A stretch of 64,000 nt of DNA from Ustilago trichophora (taxonomy: Eukaryota; Basidiomycota; Ustilaginomycetes; Ustilaginales; Ustilaginaceae), in the NCBI GenBank assembly GCA_900323505.1, contig OOIN01000011.1:310001-374000 (forward strand), in the 5' to 3' direction. Position numbers and translations under genes: made by a program. Of the stretch, positions 31,070 to 41,849 are shown piece after piece; the first letter of the stretch is position 1, and the number at the start of each line of letters is the position of its first letter. The notes beneath the pieces are model-generated. The model did not search any database and was not told where the DNA came from. It was given only the letters and a program-made list of their open reading frames with translations.

Positions 31070-31404
31070 TGCTTCTCGTCTGTGGGTTCTAGTGTGGTTG
31101 GATGGATGATCGCGTGATGTATGTTTATGAAGCGCAGGTCGGGACGCGCTGTTGGGATACGGGATGCGGATGCAACGCGAGTTCGCTGCGATTGCTTGTG
31201 ACGATGCAGGATGGAAGTAGTATAGGTAAGATGAAGAAAGCAGCAAAGTGATGAAAGAGAAAAATGCCGAGTCAAGATGTCGATGATGGCGGCAGCTTGA
31301 ATCACAAGCGTCAGCTGTATCTTGGCAGAGTGGAGAAGCAACTGGCGCAGAGAGCGAGCAAAGAAAGGTTGACCTCTTGTCGTCAACCGCATGTAACGAC
31401 TCTG

Positions 31405-31448
<44 letters not shown>

Positions 31449-32091
31449 GATGGCACGGAATGTCTTGATTCTCAGTGCCTTGTGCTACTACTGTTAGTGT
31501 ATTCTGGACGCGTTGCGCGCTGCCTTTCGATGCATCACGTGCCGCAAACTCAAATTTCTGCACCTTCCTGTGGGTCTCGCGTGTGAAATGGTCCTTTCTT
31601 TGTGCGCACACTCACTCACTCACTACTCCTCCTCACTCGTTTGAAGCTCGTCTACGATGTACATTCGTATTCGTCATCTACTGAGGATCATGTGGAAGCC
31701 TGGGATTGTAAGCCTGGCAGCAGTTTTTAGGCAGACATCAGTTGACCTGCTGATTTTGTGTACACGTTTTTGAGCGCTAATTTTTGAAATAACAAAAATC
31801 CAGAAATTTATTATTAATATAATACAGTCAAGTGGCTGAACCGAGGCTGTGAAGGCTGAGTTTGTTCGCCAAATGTGGAAATGTGGAGGATTGGCTGTGT
31901 ATGACAGCTTTGTGCCAAAAGTGTCTGTGCGGCTTCGTTATCGTTCCGCTTTTCTTTGCAACCCTAGATGGACGTGGATCACCATCCGTCCACCACACCA
32001 TGCCTCACACCTAATCCTGCGTCAGCTGTTACACAACCAGAAGACCTAGAGTACTACTTTGTCCAACGGTGTCGATGCTCTCCTTGTAGTC
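31070..32091. other. divergent promoter Cep57-domain gene / gyp7
   Basis: About 1 kb between two divergent genes. It contains the CTG repeat at 31405-31445, a TCACTCACTCACTCAC stretch near 31610 and an AT-rich block near 31770-31830. No gene or RNA is supported. Confidence 0.55.
31405..31445. repeat. (CTG)n trinucleotide repeat, about 13 units
   Basis: Perfect CTG (CAG on the other strand) repeat of 41 bases, upstream of the ATG of the Cep57-domain gene and probably in its leader or promoter. If translated from the upstream GTG it would give polyserine. Confidence 0.85.
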
Positions 32092-34968
32092 ATGTCCGAC
32101 CAAACAGAGCCAAACCTCGACGGCCCAATGCCGAGCCAACAACCTGGCAGCTCTCAGGCACCACAGCAATCTCCTTCTGCGTTAGCCTCATCTTCGACCT
32201 CAACCTCGAACCAAGCATCATCATCATCACAACAATCACATACGCTGCTGTGGTCCAAGTCCAAAGTCTACGTCCACCCTTCACCCTACGCAAAGCACAA
32301 TGTACCCGGCTATCTTGCCCTCAGCCGAGCTGGTCCGTCTCGACCTGGAGCCAAAATTCTCCTCTCTTTCCTCCCCGAAAGCCTCGTAGAACAGCGTCAA
32401 GAGCTCGAAAAGTTTGTTCGCATCGAGTATACCACCTCCGCCCGCGCAGGCGATGATACCCAACTCCCTGAACCACGCAAGAGCCTCGACACTGTCGAAG
32501 AAGACGAGGACGATCCAGAATCCATGCTCATCGCTGAGCCACCCACTTCTTCCACCTATGCCTTTTCGCTACCTCTCACCAGCATATATGGATTCATGAT
32601 AAAGAAGCCAACAATAAGCTCGTGGTATGGCACGGTCACCATCAATCAGGTCGGCGGCGTAGCTATGCCCACGCTTCATTTCCATGATGATGAGAGTAAG
32701 AGCACCGTGCTGTCGATGCATAGGGCCAAGCAGTCTGCAAGTGCGGATGCTGCTGCTGCTGCTGCTTCGACCTCTCGACTGCAAGCAGAAGATGCCAACA
32801 AGCTCTCTGCATTGCCAAACTCGTCCTCGTGGTCGGCTGCATCATCTCATCGAGCATCGCCACATCCAACCTCCCCGTCTCCAACATGGGGCGGCGATGA
32901 GCTTGTGCAACAGCTCCGCAAGTACGCCAACGTCCATCGTAGCGCACTCGAACCCAACCTCTTCCTCGTCAACCCTTCTCGAACAGATCTCGAAACGCAT
33001 AGCACGCCCCTCTTTGACGATGACGCCATCGACATCCCTAACCCCAATCAAGCCAATGCCGCCTGGAGCCATGATCTTTCTGACAGCGCTTATTCCATGT
33101 CCCCGCTTCACCAGTCCTTGCCGGGCACTGGCACTCCAGCAAGGCGCAACAATGACTTGGCGATGGATAATCTGACAGTCTGGGCCAAGAGCGCACGCAT
33201 GTCGGTCCTGTCGTCATTCGCCAACTTTACACAGCAAGCTAGACATGCATCGCACGCGGTGCTTTCGCATCCCCTGGCGAGGCCCTACGCTCCACATCTG
33301 CCTGGCCCCGTCCAGTCCTTTGCTCAGGCTGGACCTGTGCCACTCGGACCGAACGAGGGAGAGTGGGAATGGCGCGAGTCCAGCATTGCCAATACGGGCG
33401 GTTCGGGCGAATACTTTGCCCGAGTCTATCTTGCGCGCTGGGCGAGGCTTGTTGCCGAGGAAGGAGAGCGCAATCGGCGCAAGGAGGAGCGACTTGGTGC
33501 CAACATTGGTAATGGTAATGCTCCTCTCACTGCAAGCGCAAACATACACGGCGAACCGTCCAGCTCTGGCGGTGCTCGCACAGAGGGAAGCGAACTAGGC
33601 CCTTTCGAAGTGCTCGAAAAGATCTATGACCTACCCCGCCCCACTTCTGAACGAGAGGCTCGATTTGCCGATCTTAAACTGGATCCTGACGCCATCCCTC
33701 CATCCTCGGTGGGATTGGACGTAACAGAATGGCGATCCTTCTTCGACCCTGATACCGGTCGACCCTTGTATCCCGCCCACGAGATTCGCCATCGAGTATT
33801 CGTCAATGGGCTCACCGATCAAGCACGAAAGCTTGCCTGGCCCTACCTGCTGGATGCCATTCCCTTTGATGGCACCTCTGAATCTCGCGCTGCGATATGG
33901 GAGCAGAGAGAGGTAGAGTATCACTACTACAAGGCGAGATGGCAGACCGACGACGACCTTTTAGCCACTGATGCATTCCGCGAGCAAAGGCATCGGGTGA
34001 GGGTGGACTGTTTGCGAACCGATCGAACCCATTCGCTCTTCGCACGCGATCCGGCCTTTATCGCAGATCCAGACGCTGATCCTATGCGAGATCCCAATTC
34101 GCACATTGCCAGGTTGGGCGAGATATTGCTCACCTATGGACTTTGGGAATCTGAGCATCCTTCTTGCTCGCGAGATCCAGCTTCAATCGGCACCACCGCC
34201 ACTACTGGGGAAAGTTTGCTGGCGGGATACGTTCAAGGGATGTCGGACCTCTGCTCGCCGCTCTACATTGCATGTGAGGGTGATGAAGTGGCAACGTTTT
34301 GGTGCTTTGTTGGGTTTATGGAGCGTACCAAGAGCAACTTTTATCGGGATCAGAGTGGGATGAAGACGCAACTGTTGGTTTTGCAAAAGTTGATCAGCAT
34401 TATGGATCCGGCGCTGTATGCGCATTTGGAGAAGACCGAGTCGTTGCATCTGTTTTTCTGCTATCGATGGTTGTTGGTACGTTTTAAACGGGAGTTTCGA
34501 TTCGATCAAACCATGGCTTTATGGGAAGCATGTTGGGCTGCAGAGCCTTCTTCTTGGCCCACTTCGACCACTTCGCAGGCTACAACGGCATCCGAAAGCG
34601 GCGTCGATGTGAACAAAGACGAAGAGGAGATGGCTCAAGAAGGAAAAGAATGGAGTCTAAGTCGATCGTTCCACATCTTTTGCGCATTGGCGCTGTTAGA
34701 ACAGCATCGCGATTACATTATTCGCTACCTGGAGCATTTTGACGAGATCCTGCAGTATTTCAACTCTCTCACGGGGGAATTTGAGGTTGAGGGTGTAATA
34801 TGTAAAGCCGAAGTTCTGGCAAAGAGCTTTCGAGAGGTGATTCTACGATCCCAACAGGAAAAACTAAAGAAGAGGGAAGACAAGCAAGAGGAAGATGGTA
34901 AGGATTCAACCGAAAACAAAGACTTTTTGAACTTGTTGACTCGCCAAGAAGTCGAAATGTTGCTGTAG
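32092..34968 (+). CDS. gyp7: Gyp7/TBC1D15-type Rab GTPase-activating protein
   Basis: TBC-domain protein of 958 aa that probably stimulates GTP hydrolysis by a Rab of the Ypt7 type on the vacuole or endosome. The N-terminal ~200 residues form a PH-like region (LLWSKSKVYVHPSPYAKHNV), typical of Gyp7. The TBC domain runs from ~564 (IRHRVFVNGLTDQARKLAWP) to ~900. It keeps the arginine finger motif (RVDCLRTDR) and the glutamine finger (GYVQGMSDLCSP); later blocks are FWCFVGFMERTKSNFYRDQ and LLVRFKREFRFDQTMALWE. An acidic insert sits near 830-850. The start is the first ATG; the frame upstream is reached by TTG only. Convergent with the epimerase gene. Confidence 0.92.
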   Translation: MSDQTEPNLDGPMPSQQPGSSQAPQQSPSALASSSTSTSNQASSSSQQSHTLLWSKSKVYVHPSPYAKHNVPGYLALSRAGPSRPGAKILLSFLPESLVEQRQELEKFVRIEYTTSARAGDDTQLPEPRKSLDTVEEDEDDPESMLIAEPPTSSTYAFSLPLTSIYGFMIKKPTISSWYGTVTINQVGGVAMPTLHFHDDESKSTVLSMHRAKQSASADAAAAAASTSRLQAEDANKLSALPNSSSWSAASSHRASPHPTSPSPTWGGDELVQQLRKYANVHRSALEPNLFLVNPSRTDLETHSTPLFDDDAIDIPNPNQANAAWSHDLSDSAYSMSPLHQSLPGTGTPARRNNDLAMDNLTVWAKSARMSVLSSFANFTQQARHASHAVLSHPLARPYAPHLPGPVQSFAQAGPVPLGPNEGEWEWRESSIANTGGSGEYFARVYLARWARLVAEEGERNRRKEERLGANIGNGNAPLTASANIHGEPSSSGGARTEGSELGPFEVLEKIYDLPRPTSEREARFADLKLDPDAIPPSSVGLDVTEWRSFFDPDTGRPLYPAHEIRHRVFVNGLTDQARKLAWPYLLDAIPFDGTSESRAAIWEQREVEYHYYKARWQTDDDLLATDAFREQRHRVRVDCLRTDRTHSLFARDPAFIADPDADPMRDPNSHIARLGEILLTYGLWESEHPSCSRDPASIGTTATTGESLLAGYVQGMSDLCSPLYIACEGDEVATFWCFVGFMERTKSNFYRDQSGMKTQLLVLQKLISIMDPALYAHLEKTESLHLFFCYRWLLVRFKREFRFDQTMALWEACWAAEPSSWPTSTTSQATTASESGVDVNKDEEEMAQEGKEWSLSRSFHIFCALALLEQHRDYIIRYLEHFDEILQYFNSLTGEFEVEGVICKAEVLAKSFREVILRSQQEKLKKREDKQEEDGKDSTENKDFLNLLTRQEVEMLL

Positions 34969-35177
34969 CTCTATAACCTCATTGCTTTCATCTCGTCAAA
35001 CAGCTGTCAAACAAGCACACTTCCACTCGTACGAAGAAAGTTTTGGCAGAGAAAACCCAAAGAGAAAGTAAACTAGTCCTGCACACCTCTTCTCCAACAT
35101 ATACACAAGAGATGATAGTGGCAAAAAAAAATGATGAAGCCAAGTAAGAGAGACACCATATCTAGGTGGTATCATTA

Positions 35178-36029
35178 TTACTGCTGCTGCTGCTGCTGGT
35201 GGTGGTGGTGTAGCTCGACCTCCTGGCTTTCGAGCGGTCTGGCACCAGTGATCTCAACCACCTGTTCTGTACCCGGATAATCTGGCAGCTGAAGGTCAAA
35301 TTTGGCCTCGAGATCTTCGGGCAAAAATCTGCCGCCCAAAAAGTGTCTCCCGTTGAACTGGAGCGCGCCCAACTTTGGCGCGGATAGACTGATGAGTACG
35401 CTAGGAGTAAAAGCCTTGTTGAGGTTGCCCTTCTCGACATGCCACGAACTAGGAATGTCGACGGATACGATGGGAGGCATCTTTTTGCGTGCTTCAAACT
35501 CGATTCGTGATTCGTACTTGAAATTCTCCAACGGCGCTTTAAAGGGTTCGCGAACTTCACCTTTGAAGCTGAATCCAAAGACGCTGTCGAGGACGACGTC
35601 GGCTTCTTCGAGGGCGTCTTGGAAGTCGTCTTGAGGTACAAAGTGCAATCCGAGATTTTGGAGTTGGACTTTGAGCCGGGAGAAGAGCTCGGTCTTGCCT
35701 TGTTTAGGATACCAGACGGAAGGCTCGTATCCAAAGTGGTAGAGATGGCGAGCTGCGACGAGTCCATCTCCGCCTTGGTTTCCGGGTCCACATGCTACGA
35801 GGATGTTGGGATATTTGGTAGGTGGATAGCACTCGAATACCGCCTGTGCGCATGAAAGACCTGCGAGCTCCATAAGTTGATCGATGGAGAAGCCGCCAGA
35901 GGGCGACATGAGCTCTTCGTCGATCTTTTGTGCTGTAAATGCATCGATGTATCTCAACCTCAACGGCGCTGAATCGGCGGAGGAGGAGGCCGCTGAGGCT
36001 TGTGCTTGTGTGGATGTCGTGGACGACAT
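35178..36029 (-). CDS. NAD(P)H-hydrate epimerase (YjeF N-terminal family)
   Basis: Interconverts R and S forms of damaged NAD(P)HX so that the matching dehydratase can repair it; the mammalian form is NAXE/AIBP. 283 aa from the ATG at 36029. Family blocks: GFSIDQLMELAGLSCAQAV, the nucleotide-binding loop GPGNQGGDGLVAARHL, DVVLDSVFGFSFKGEVREPF and VSVDIPSSWHVEKG. The loop has Gln where GNNGGDG is the usual form, from memory. The C-terminus ends in a His then Gln run. Upstream of the ATG the frame remains open to a GTG at 36158 and could encode a basic, Leu/Ser-rich stretch resembling a mitochondrial presequence. Confidence 0.92.
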   Translation of the reverse strand: MSSTTSTQAQASAASSSADSAPLRLRYIDAFTAQKIDEELMSPSGGFSIDQLMELAGLSCAQAVFECYPPTKYPNILVACGPGNQGGDGLVAARHLYHFGYEPSVWYPKQGKTELFSRLKVQLQNLGLHFVPQDDFQDALEEADVVLDSVFGFSFKGEVREPFKAPLENFKYESRIEFEARKKMPPIVSVDIPSSWHVEKGNLNKAFTPSVLISLSAPKLGALQFNGRHFLGGRFLPEDLEAKFDLQLPDYPGTEQVVEITGARPLESQEVELHHHHQQQQQQ

Positions 36030-37002
36030 GTTGCTGCCGAACGTGCGTGGATGCAAAAGATGCGGAGAGAGGCTTTGCTGGGTGACTAGGTGCAAGGATA
36101 GCTGGAATCTCCAGAGCTTTGTGCTGGAGATCCACCCTGTTGTTCGAAGGTGGTTCACGCCGAGTGAGAGACGGGGCTATCCACGGCGATGATATGAGCG
36201 GAGGCCGTGCAAAGATGGAGCGAGGTGGAACCAAGTGTCTTTGAAGGAAAGCGGCTGGATCGATCCTCGAGTAAGCTGCTGCGGAAACTATCGATGTATA
36301 TTTCCAAGCGCAGTGTTTTCGTAGTCAAAGGCGTTGCTGTTGGCCTAATAAGGGCTCGTTATCAGGCAGTGACGCTGGAAGATGTTTTGCTCGAGTGGCG
36401 GGACCAAGGACGGCGCTGTCGAATGGATACGCTTTGGGATTTCGTATGGACGACGCAAATAGATCAGGAGCACTTGACAAAGTCTAGCGAGACGATGTAG
36501 GAACAGACGAAAGGGCTGACGATGGTGAAGAATGAGAAAGAAGGCAAAACGAGGAGCACCGAGTCCAGGTAAGCGCCATTTGCAGACAGGGAGTTAACGT
36601 ATTTTTGTGCGCGAGAAGAACAAGATTGGAAGCGAAGCTTACAGAGTGCGGGCCCGCCGTCAGTTCACGCAGCAGCAGCAGCAGCAAGAAGTGCAGCAGG
36701 TGCAACAGAGAAGTCAGCTTAAGCGAGACAGAGAGGCAAATACTTTAGCCGAGTCGACGATAGAGGACACAGTAAGCTAGCAGCTGTGAGGCGGTCTGAA
36801 AGGAGCTGCAAGGCTGACTGCAAGATGCGTTCAAGAGCCCGTCTGGGGCAGAATTGCAGAGTCAAAAAACTCGAAAATTTGCTCTTTCCTCCTTGTTCTT
36901 CTTCCCTCTCTCCTTCTTTTTGCCACCTCGAAAAGAGACTAAAAACCGGCACCCCAGGGTTCGACTCTAGAGGGTCCAACTTAGGCGACATTCGAAGACC
37001 CC

Positions 37003-37056
<54 letters not shown>

Positions 37057-38085
37057 CCTTCAGCTTGTGCGCGCTCAATCAATCACATTTTCCATCACTC
37101 GGCGCGGGCTGAATGGCACTTTCTCTCTCTCTCCCCAGTGTCAAGGTTCAAGCGGATGCCCTGCAAAAGCTCTATCCTGGCCCGCTTGCTTCAGCTTTTG
37201 ATTGTTTGAGGCAATTTCAGCTCCGATACACAGAGTGGCGCTGGTCAACTCGGGCCTTCACAGTACATTATTAATAGAGAGTAAGTTTTCGTTTACCCTG
37301 GTATCGTAGGTTTGTGCTCAGCAAAGTGCAGCCGCAATCTGTAATCGCTAAAGCAAGCAAGCGACCGCGTGGCTGCTCAAACAGAGAAAGCTCTCCTTCT
37401 TTTCGCTCTGCGTGACTCGCTATTTGACAACGAAGCGAGCCAACAAACGAGCTCAAGCGCAGACACACTGTCAAGTGTTTTATACCCTTGAAAAAGCATT
37501 GGATGGTGTGACAAGGGCTCAGCATCATCTGTGAAAGACGGACGGACATGTCCGAAACAGCTCCTCCTTGAACTTCTTCTCAGCTGATACATATCGATTG
37601 TTGACTGTGGCGTTGCATTCTCTGTAGGTTGTCGATGTGCATCCGTGTTCTGGACCGTGTGAGTGCAATACAGGTGAGCCCTAGATTCCCCCTCGTCTCT
37701 TTCTCTCACACGATACAGACTGGAATTCAACTATATGCAACGTCGCGCCACTTTCCTGCACCGCATTGCGAGATGAGCAAACAACTGCGTTCCGAGCTAG
37801 CCGTTTCCGCAGCTCAAAAGGCGGCTCCCCGGCCAATACGGACCTCATCTACGGACCTCATCTTGCGGTTGCACAGAGGACATCAGTCATTTCGGTCAAG
37901 TTTTTTCTTTCTTTCTTCGAGCGCCCTTCTTATCACGACGCTGGGGATCTCCCCAGATCCTTGCTTCTCATCGTACAAACAGAAGCGTTCACACCATCGC
38001 ATTTACGACAATGATGCTTACGTATAAATCGGCATGAAGAAAGATACAAATACAAACAAAAAGAGGTAGCATATGTGAGGGCAAA
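36030..38085. other. 2 kb intergenic region with poly(A) tract
   Basis: Region between the epimerase start and the pwp2 3' end. It contains a CAG-rich patch near 36665-36700, a pyrimidine-rich block (36880-36930) and the A52 tract. Short open frames here (for example one ending at 38027 with an ATG at 37773) do not look convincingly protein-like. No tRNA was found, although a GGTTCGACTC word occurs near 36958. Confidence 0.5.
37004..37055. repeat. 52-base poly(A) tract
   Basis: An uninterrupted run of 52 A between the epimerase and pwp2. No coding sequence precedes it and no flanking duplication was seen. Confidence 0.8.
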
Positions 38086-41000
38086 TCACAACGCCTCGAC
38101 CTCCATCAGCTCTCCCAAGCTAGCAGCGCCATTGCCCTTGCTCGCCTTCTGCTCCGCCTTGGCCACACCGTTCCAAACATACAGCAACGAGTACAAGTTC
38201 TCGTCGCTGATTCGCTTGACGTTGGCCCTCAACTCGTTGAGCGCAATCTGCACAGCTCGCAACACGGGCGCATACTCGGTCGTCGCCTTCGTTTTGATCT
38301 CTGCTCCGCGCACCGAAAAGATGGCGGCGATCCAGCGCAGATGGAACTCGACATGCGGGCTTCCACTGGCTGGCTGCAGACGGTCAGCGATCAGCCGCAA
38401 AACTGTGCCGAGGTGGATCAGGGGAAGCTGCTGCGCAACTAGAACGATGTCGGCTGCCGAGGTGCGCTCGTACACCTCTGCCATCAGCGGCTTTTCGCCA
38501 AGACGGCACGCGCCCACCACAGCCAAAAGATGCTCACCGCGCTCAGACGCTTCCCGGACGGCTTGGGGAGTCAGGTCCATGTCCAAATCGAGTGGGTCGA
38601 ATGCTGCTTGTTCGTCAAGGCTGTAGATGAGCAAGCCAGATGTCGAAGCCGCTGCCCACGATCGACCGGTGGGGGCGAAACGAACGCATTTGGCGCGCGA
38701 GATGGCCCGCGTGGTCCTCTTGGTCGCATCGCCGCGCTGAGCACCTGGCAACGATTGATCAACTCGTTCGGTGGCCAACAAATCAGCTTCGTCATCGCGG
38801 TCGTCAACCAGGTCAATAGCACCGGCTGCGGTGACACGTCGACTGTCGAGCTTGTCCTGTGTGCCATCCAGCGCCAAGTTCTTGGTGAGCTCCCATCGCT
38901 TGAGCAACACACGTTCTTTGACATCGTACAGGCAGACGTAGTTGGCATTGCCTCCAGCCAGGATGCACGCACCGTCAGCACTGTAGCAGACAGTGGTGAA
39001 GCAAGCTCCACTGGCAGTGTTGCGACGTGCAATCTTGTCGTTGACCTTGCGTCCACCCGCGATATCGCGTCGACACTCAACTACTCCGGTCTGCTTGCCT
39101 TCGTCAGGATCAAAGAAGGCCAGGTAGCCGTCCAGCGTCGAAGCGCAGATCTCCCGCCCATCGGGACGGAAGGCGACCGACAAGCCATCAGCGTTGAGCG
39201 TGAAGGATTCGACACTCTGTGTCGTCCTAAACACCTCCCAGGTGCGAACAGTCTTGTCCCAACTGACACTTGCCAGAACACCGCTGCCATCAGGACTGAA
39301 AGAGAGACCAGAGACGGGACCCTCGTGACCTGATAGAATGTCGAGCAGCTTACCCGTCTGAACGCTCCACATGTAGATCTCAAACGTGTCAGCACTGCCA
39401 GCACAGACCACTTCGCCTGAAGGGTCGACGGCAAGACTAATGAACTGAACAGGCTCGGGGCTCGTCAAGGTGCGGAAGTTGCGGTAGCGGACCAGATCGT
39501 AGGCCCTGACGGTCCCGTCCAAACTCGCGCTGAAGAGCACTTGACCCTGCTTGGCGAACTCGATGCAAGAGACCGAAGCTGAATGCTCGGCGAACGTGGC
39601 AGTGCAGAATCCGCTGGCAGTGTTCCACAGCTTGATCTTGCCGTCGTCACCTCCTGTGGCAGCGACGGCGCCGTCCGAGGCAAAGCCAACCGTGTTCATG
39701 TCGTAGTAGTGACCTTGCTGCTTTAGGATGTACGACTCGCTGGCCCACTCCCATACCAACAGCTGCCCGAGCTTGTGAGCGCCAAAGGCAAGCCACTCGC
39801 CGCTCGAGTTGATGGCAACGCTCGTGATTTTCTCTTGGCTGATGCTGAGCGTATGGATCGAGTTGAACTCGGGCATTTCCCACAGGCCAAAGATACCGTT
39901 TGAAAATCCGACCACCAAGAGCGACCCCTGTTCGTGGAAGCTGGCGCAGACCGTCTTAGCGCCGGTCTGCATAAAGTAGTTTTTGCTTGCGATACCCCAG
40001 CGAGTGAGACCAACTGCATTGTCGGCCTGCTTCGACGAACTGCCGCCCTTGGTGCCCTCGGATGGGTGCCAGATGTCTTCATCGTCTTCGCGCATGTAGC
40101 CCTCTTCATTCTCGTCTTCGCTCTGCTTGCCCTGCCATGTGAAGCACGCGCCGTCGCGCGAGACGGTGTAGATGGTCTTTTCATCCTTGGAAAGATAGGC
40201 GCCGATCACTGCATCTCGGTGACCAGTAAACGTCTTGGGCCGGAAGCCTTCCACTTGGTCGAGCGAGTACAGACGAGCTGTCATGTCTTTCGAAGTGGTG
40301 ATGAAGAATCTGTTGCATCAACGATGGAGACAAGTAGATGAAATCGGGTTTGAGGGTCAGCAAACTTGTCGACGTCATCGATTGAAGACAGACCATTCCA
40401 GCCAAGAGCGATAGATGGACTCGGACGACGTTCTACAATTCTTATGCCCTCCAAGTGTTCCTCAGACATGTGCGAAGTTCTCCGCTATTGATCAGCGGAC
40501 TCATTAAATCAGTTTAGTTTTTTTGGAAGCATCCTCGGAAACGTTGTTGGGCAGGGCTTTGTAGAAAGGTGTCGGTCCGAGCTAACTCCATCTGTCTATT
40601 CACTGTATATTGCATCTGGAGAAAAACTTACCTGCTGTTCTTTGTCCATCGAATGCTGAGCACGTCATCAAAGTGACCAGTGTAGGTGCGGTGCAAAATG
40701 AAGGGTGCAAACTCGCGAGCCAGATGCGATGGCGTCCTCCAGACCTTGATCTGATTGCCGTAGGTGACTGCGAGGAACTTGCCATCGTTGGAGAATTGTG
40801 CGTCACGAAGCGGCTGCTTAAAGTTCATTTGGGCCAGCAGCGACCTCCTTAAGGTGTTGATCAACAAGGCGCGACCATCTTCATCGGCCACCAACACAAT
40901 CGCTTGATTAGCAGGCGAAAGTGCGATCCTGGCGATGGGCTTCCTTGTCTCGAAAGGGAGTGTTGTGGAGGTGTTGCGAACGAGGTTGAAGATGGACAGA

Positions 41001-41107
41001 CGGTTACCTACGGGCGAGTAGATCGAGTCACCGTCGGCGGAGAAGACGACATTGCCACCTTGGTATACGGTGCCGCACAAGTTGGAGAACTTGAACGACG
41101 ACTTCAT
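38086..41107 (-). CDS. pwp2: Pwp2 (periodic tryptophan protein 2), UTP-B subunit
   Basis: Nucleolar WD40 protein of the U3 snoRNP/SSU processome, needed for 18S rRNA maturation. Two exons are inferred: 41107-40632 and 40309-38086, with a 322-base intron (GTAAGT donor, CAACAG acceptor), giving 899 aa. Exon 1 ends with IRWTKNSR and exon 2 continues FFITTSKDMTARLYSL, a good family join. Two tandem WD40 propellers fill ~1-650, for example LAVTYGNQIKVWR and GDDGKIKLWNTASGFC. The C-terminal ~200 residues form the Utp12 domain (VAQQLPLIHLGTVLRLIADR). A segment near 480-520 is acidic and basic mixed. Head-to-head with the UBX gene. Confidence 0.94.
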
Positions 41108-41849
41108 GATAGCGAGTCGAGTCCTTCGAGCGCAGTTGCTCTTGCCTCCTACAATGCCTTACGAGTGGCAATGAAGGGAGAGAAGTGAGCTGCTGCACTT
41201 GTCAAGAAAGGTGGAAGATGCCAGGAGAGGTGGTGACGGTGGTTGAAAACAACTTTCCTCGACTTGTGCTCTTCGTGTGACTTGAGCATCAGCCAAGAAG
41301 AAATTTTGTTCAACACAGAGCTGTGGAAAAAAAAAAAAAAAAGAAAAAGAAAAGAAGCTTGGTGGTTGAAGAGAAAAAAAAAGAGTTCAACCCGAATCCC
41401 GAGATTTGCTCAAAGTACGTTTCTGCCGATAATCGGGAGGGATAGCATGGAACCCTTTCGAGCTTGGCGCGCACGGTGACTATCTGGGAGACTGCACTGC
41501 ATCCCGCGTGAGGTGGAGGATTCACGGCGTACAGATTGTAAGAATTCCAGATCATGACCTTCACGATTGACTGCATCCCACAACGCTCCAGCAACTTTGT
41601 CGATCGGTCTTCGACACATCGTGGCTTTTAACACAACGCAAAGCACGCCCTGCAAGCACGTCTGCTTGGCTTTCGCTCAGAGGCCAACACGGTCCTTCCT
41701 CGCAACACTGATCCTGCGCATACATGCACCGAGTCAGATCATAGTTTAGTCGGATCACCGTACGGGAACGAGCTACGGCACCAATTTGCTCAGACAATCA
41801 TAGAATCGTACCGAGGAAAAAGGACGAGGTCTCCTCACACGGCATAGAC
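41108..41849. other. divergent promoter pwp2 / UBX gene
   Basis: About 740 bases between two divergent genes. An A-rich run lies at 41327-41360. No gene or RNA is supported. Confidence 0.55.

Noticed and set aside
36945..36975. GGTTCGACTC word resembling a tRNA B box, followed by an A tract (tRNA or SINE)
   Set aside because: The flanks do not pair as a T-stem, there is no A box at the right distance and no acceptor stem.
17913..37055. Poly(A) tracts as tails of retroposed genes
   Set aside because: The sequence before each tract has no coding or tRNA-like content and no target-site duplication was seen.
37629..38027. Open frame of 132 codons between the epimerase and pwp2
   Set aside because: It starts at TTG, its later ATG frames are short, and the composition is not convincing; no splice partners were evident.
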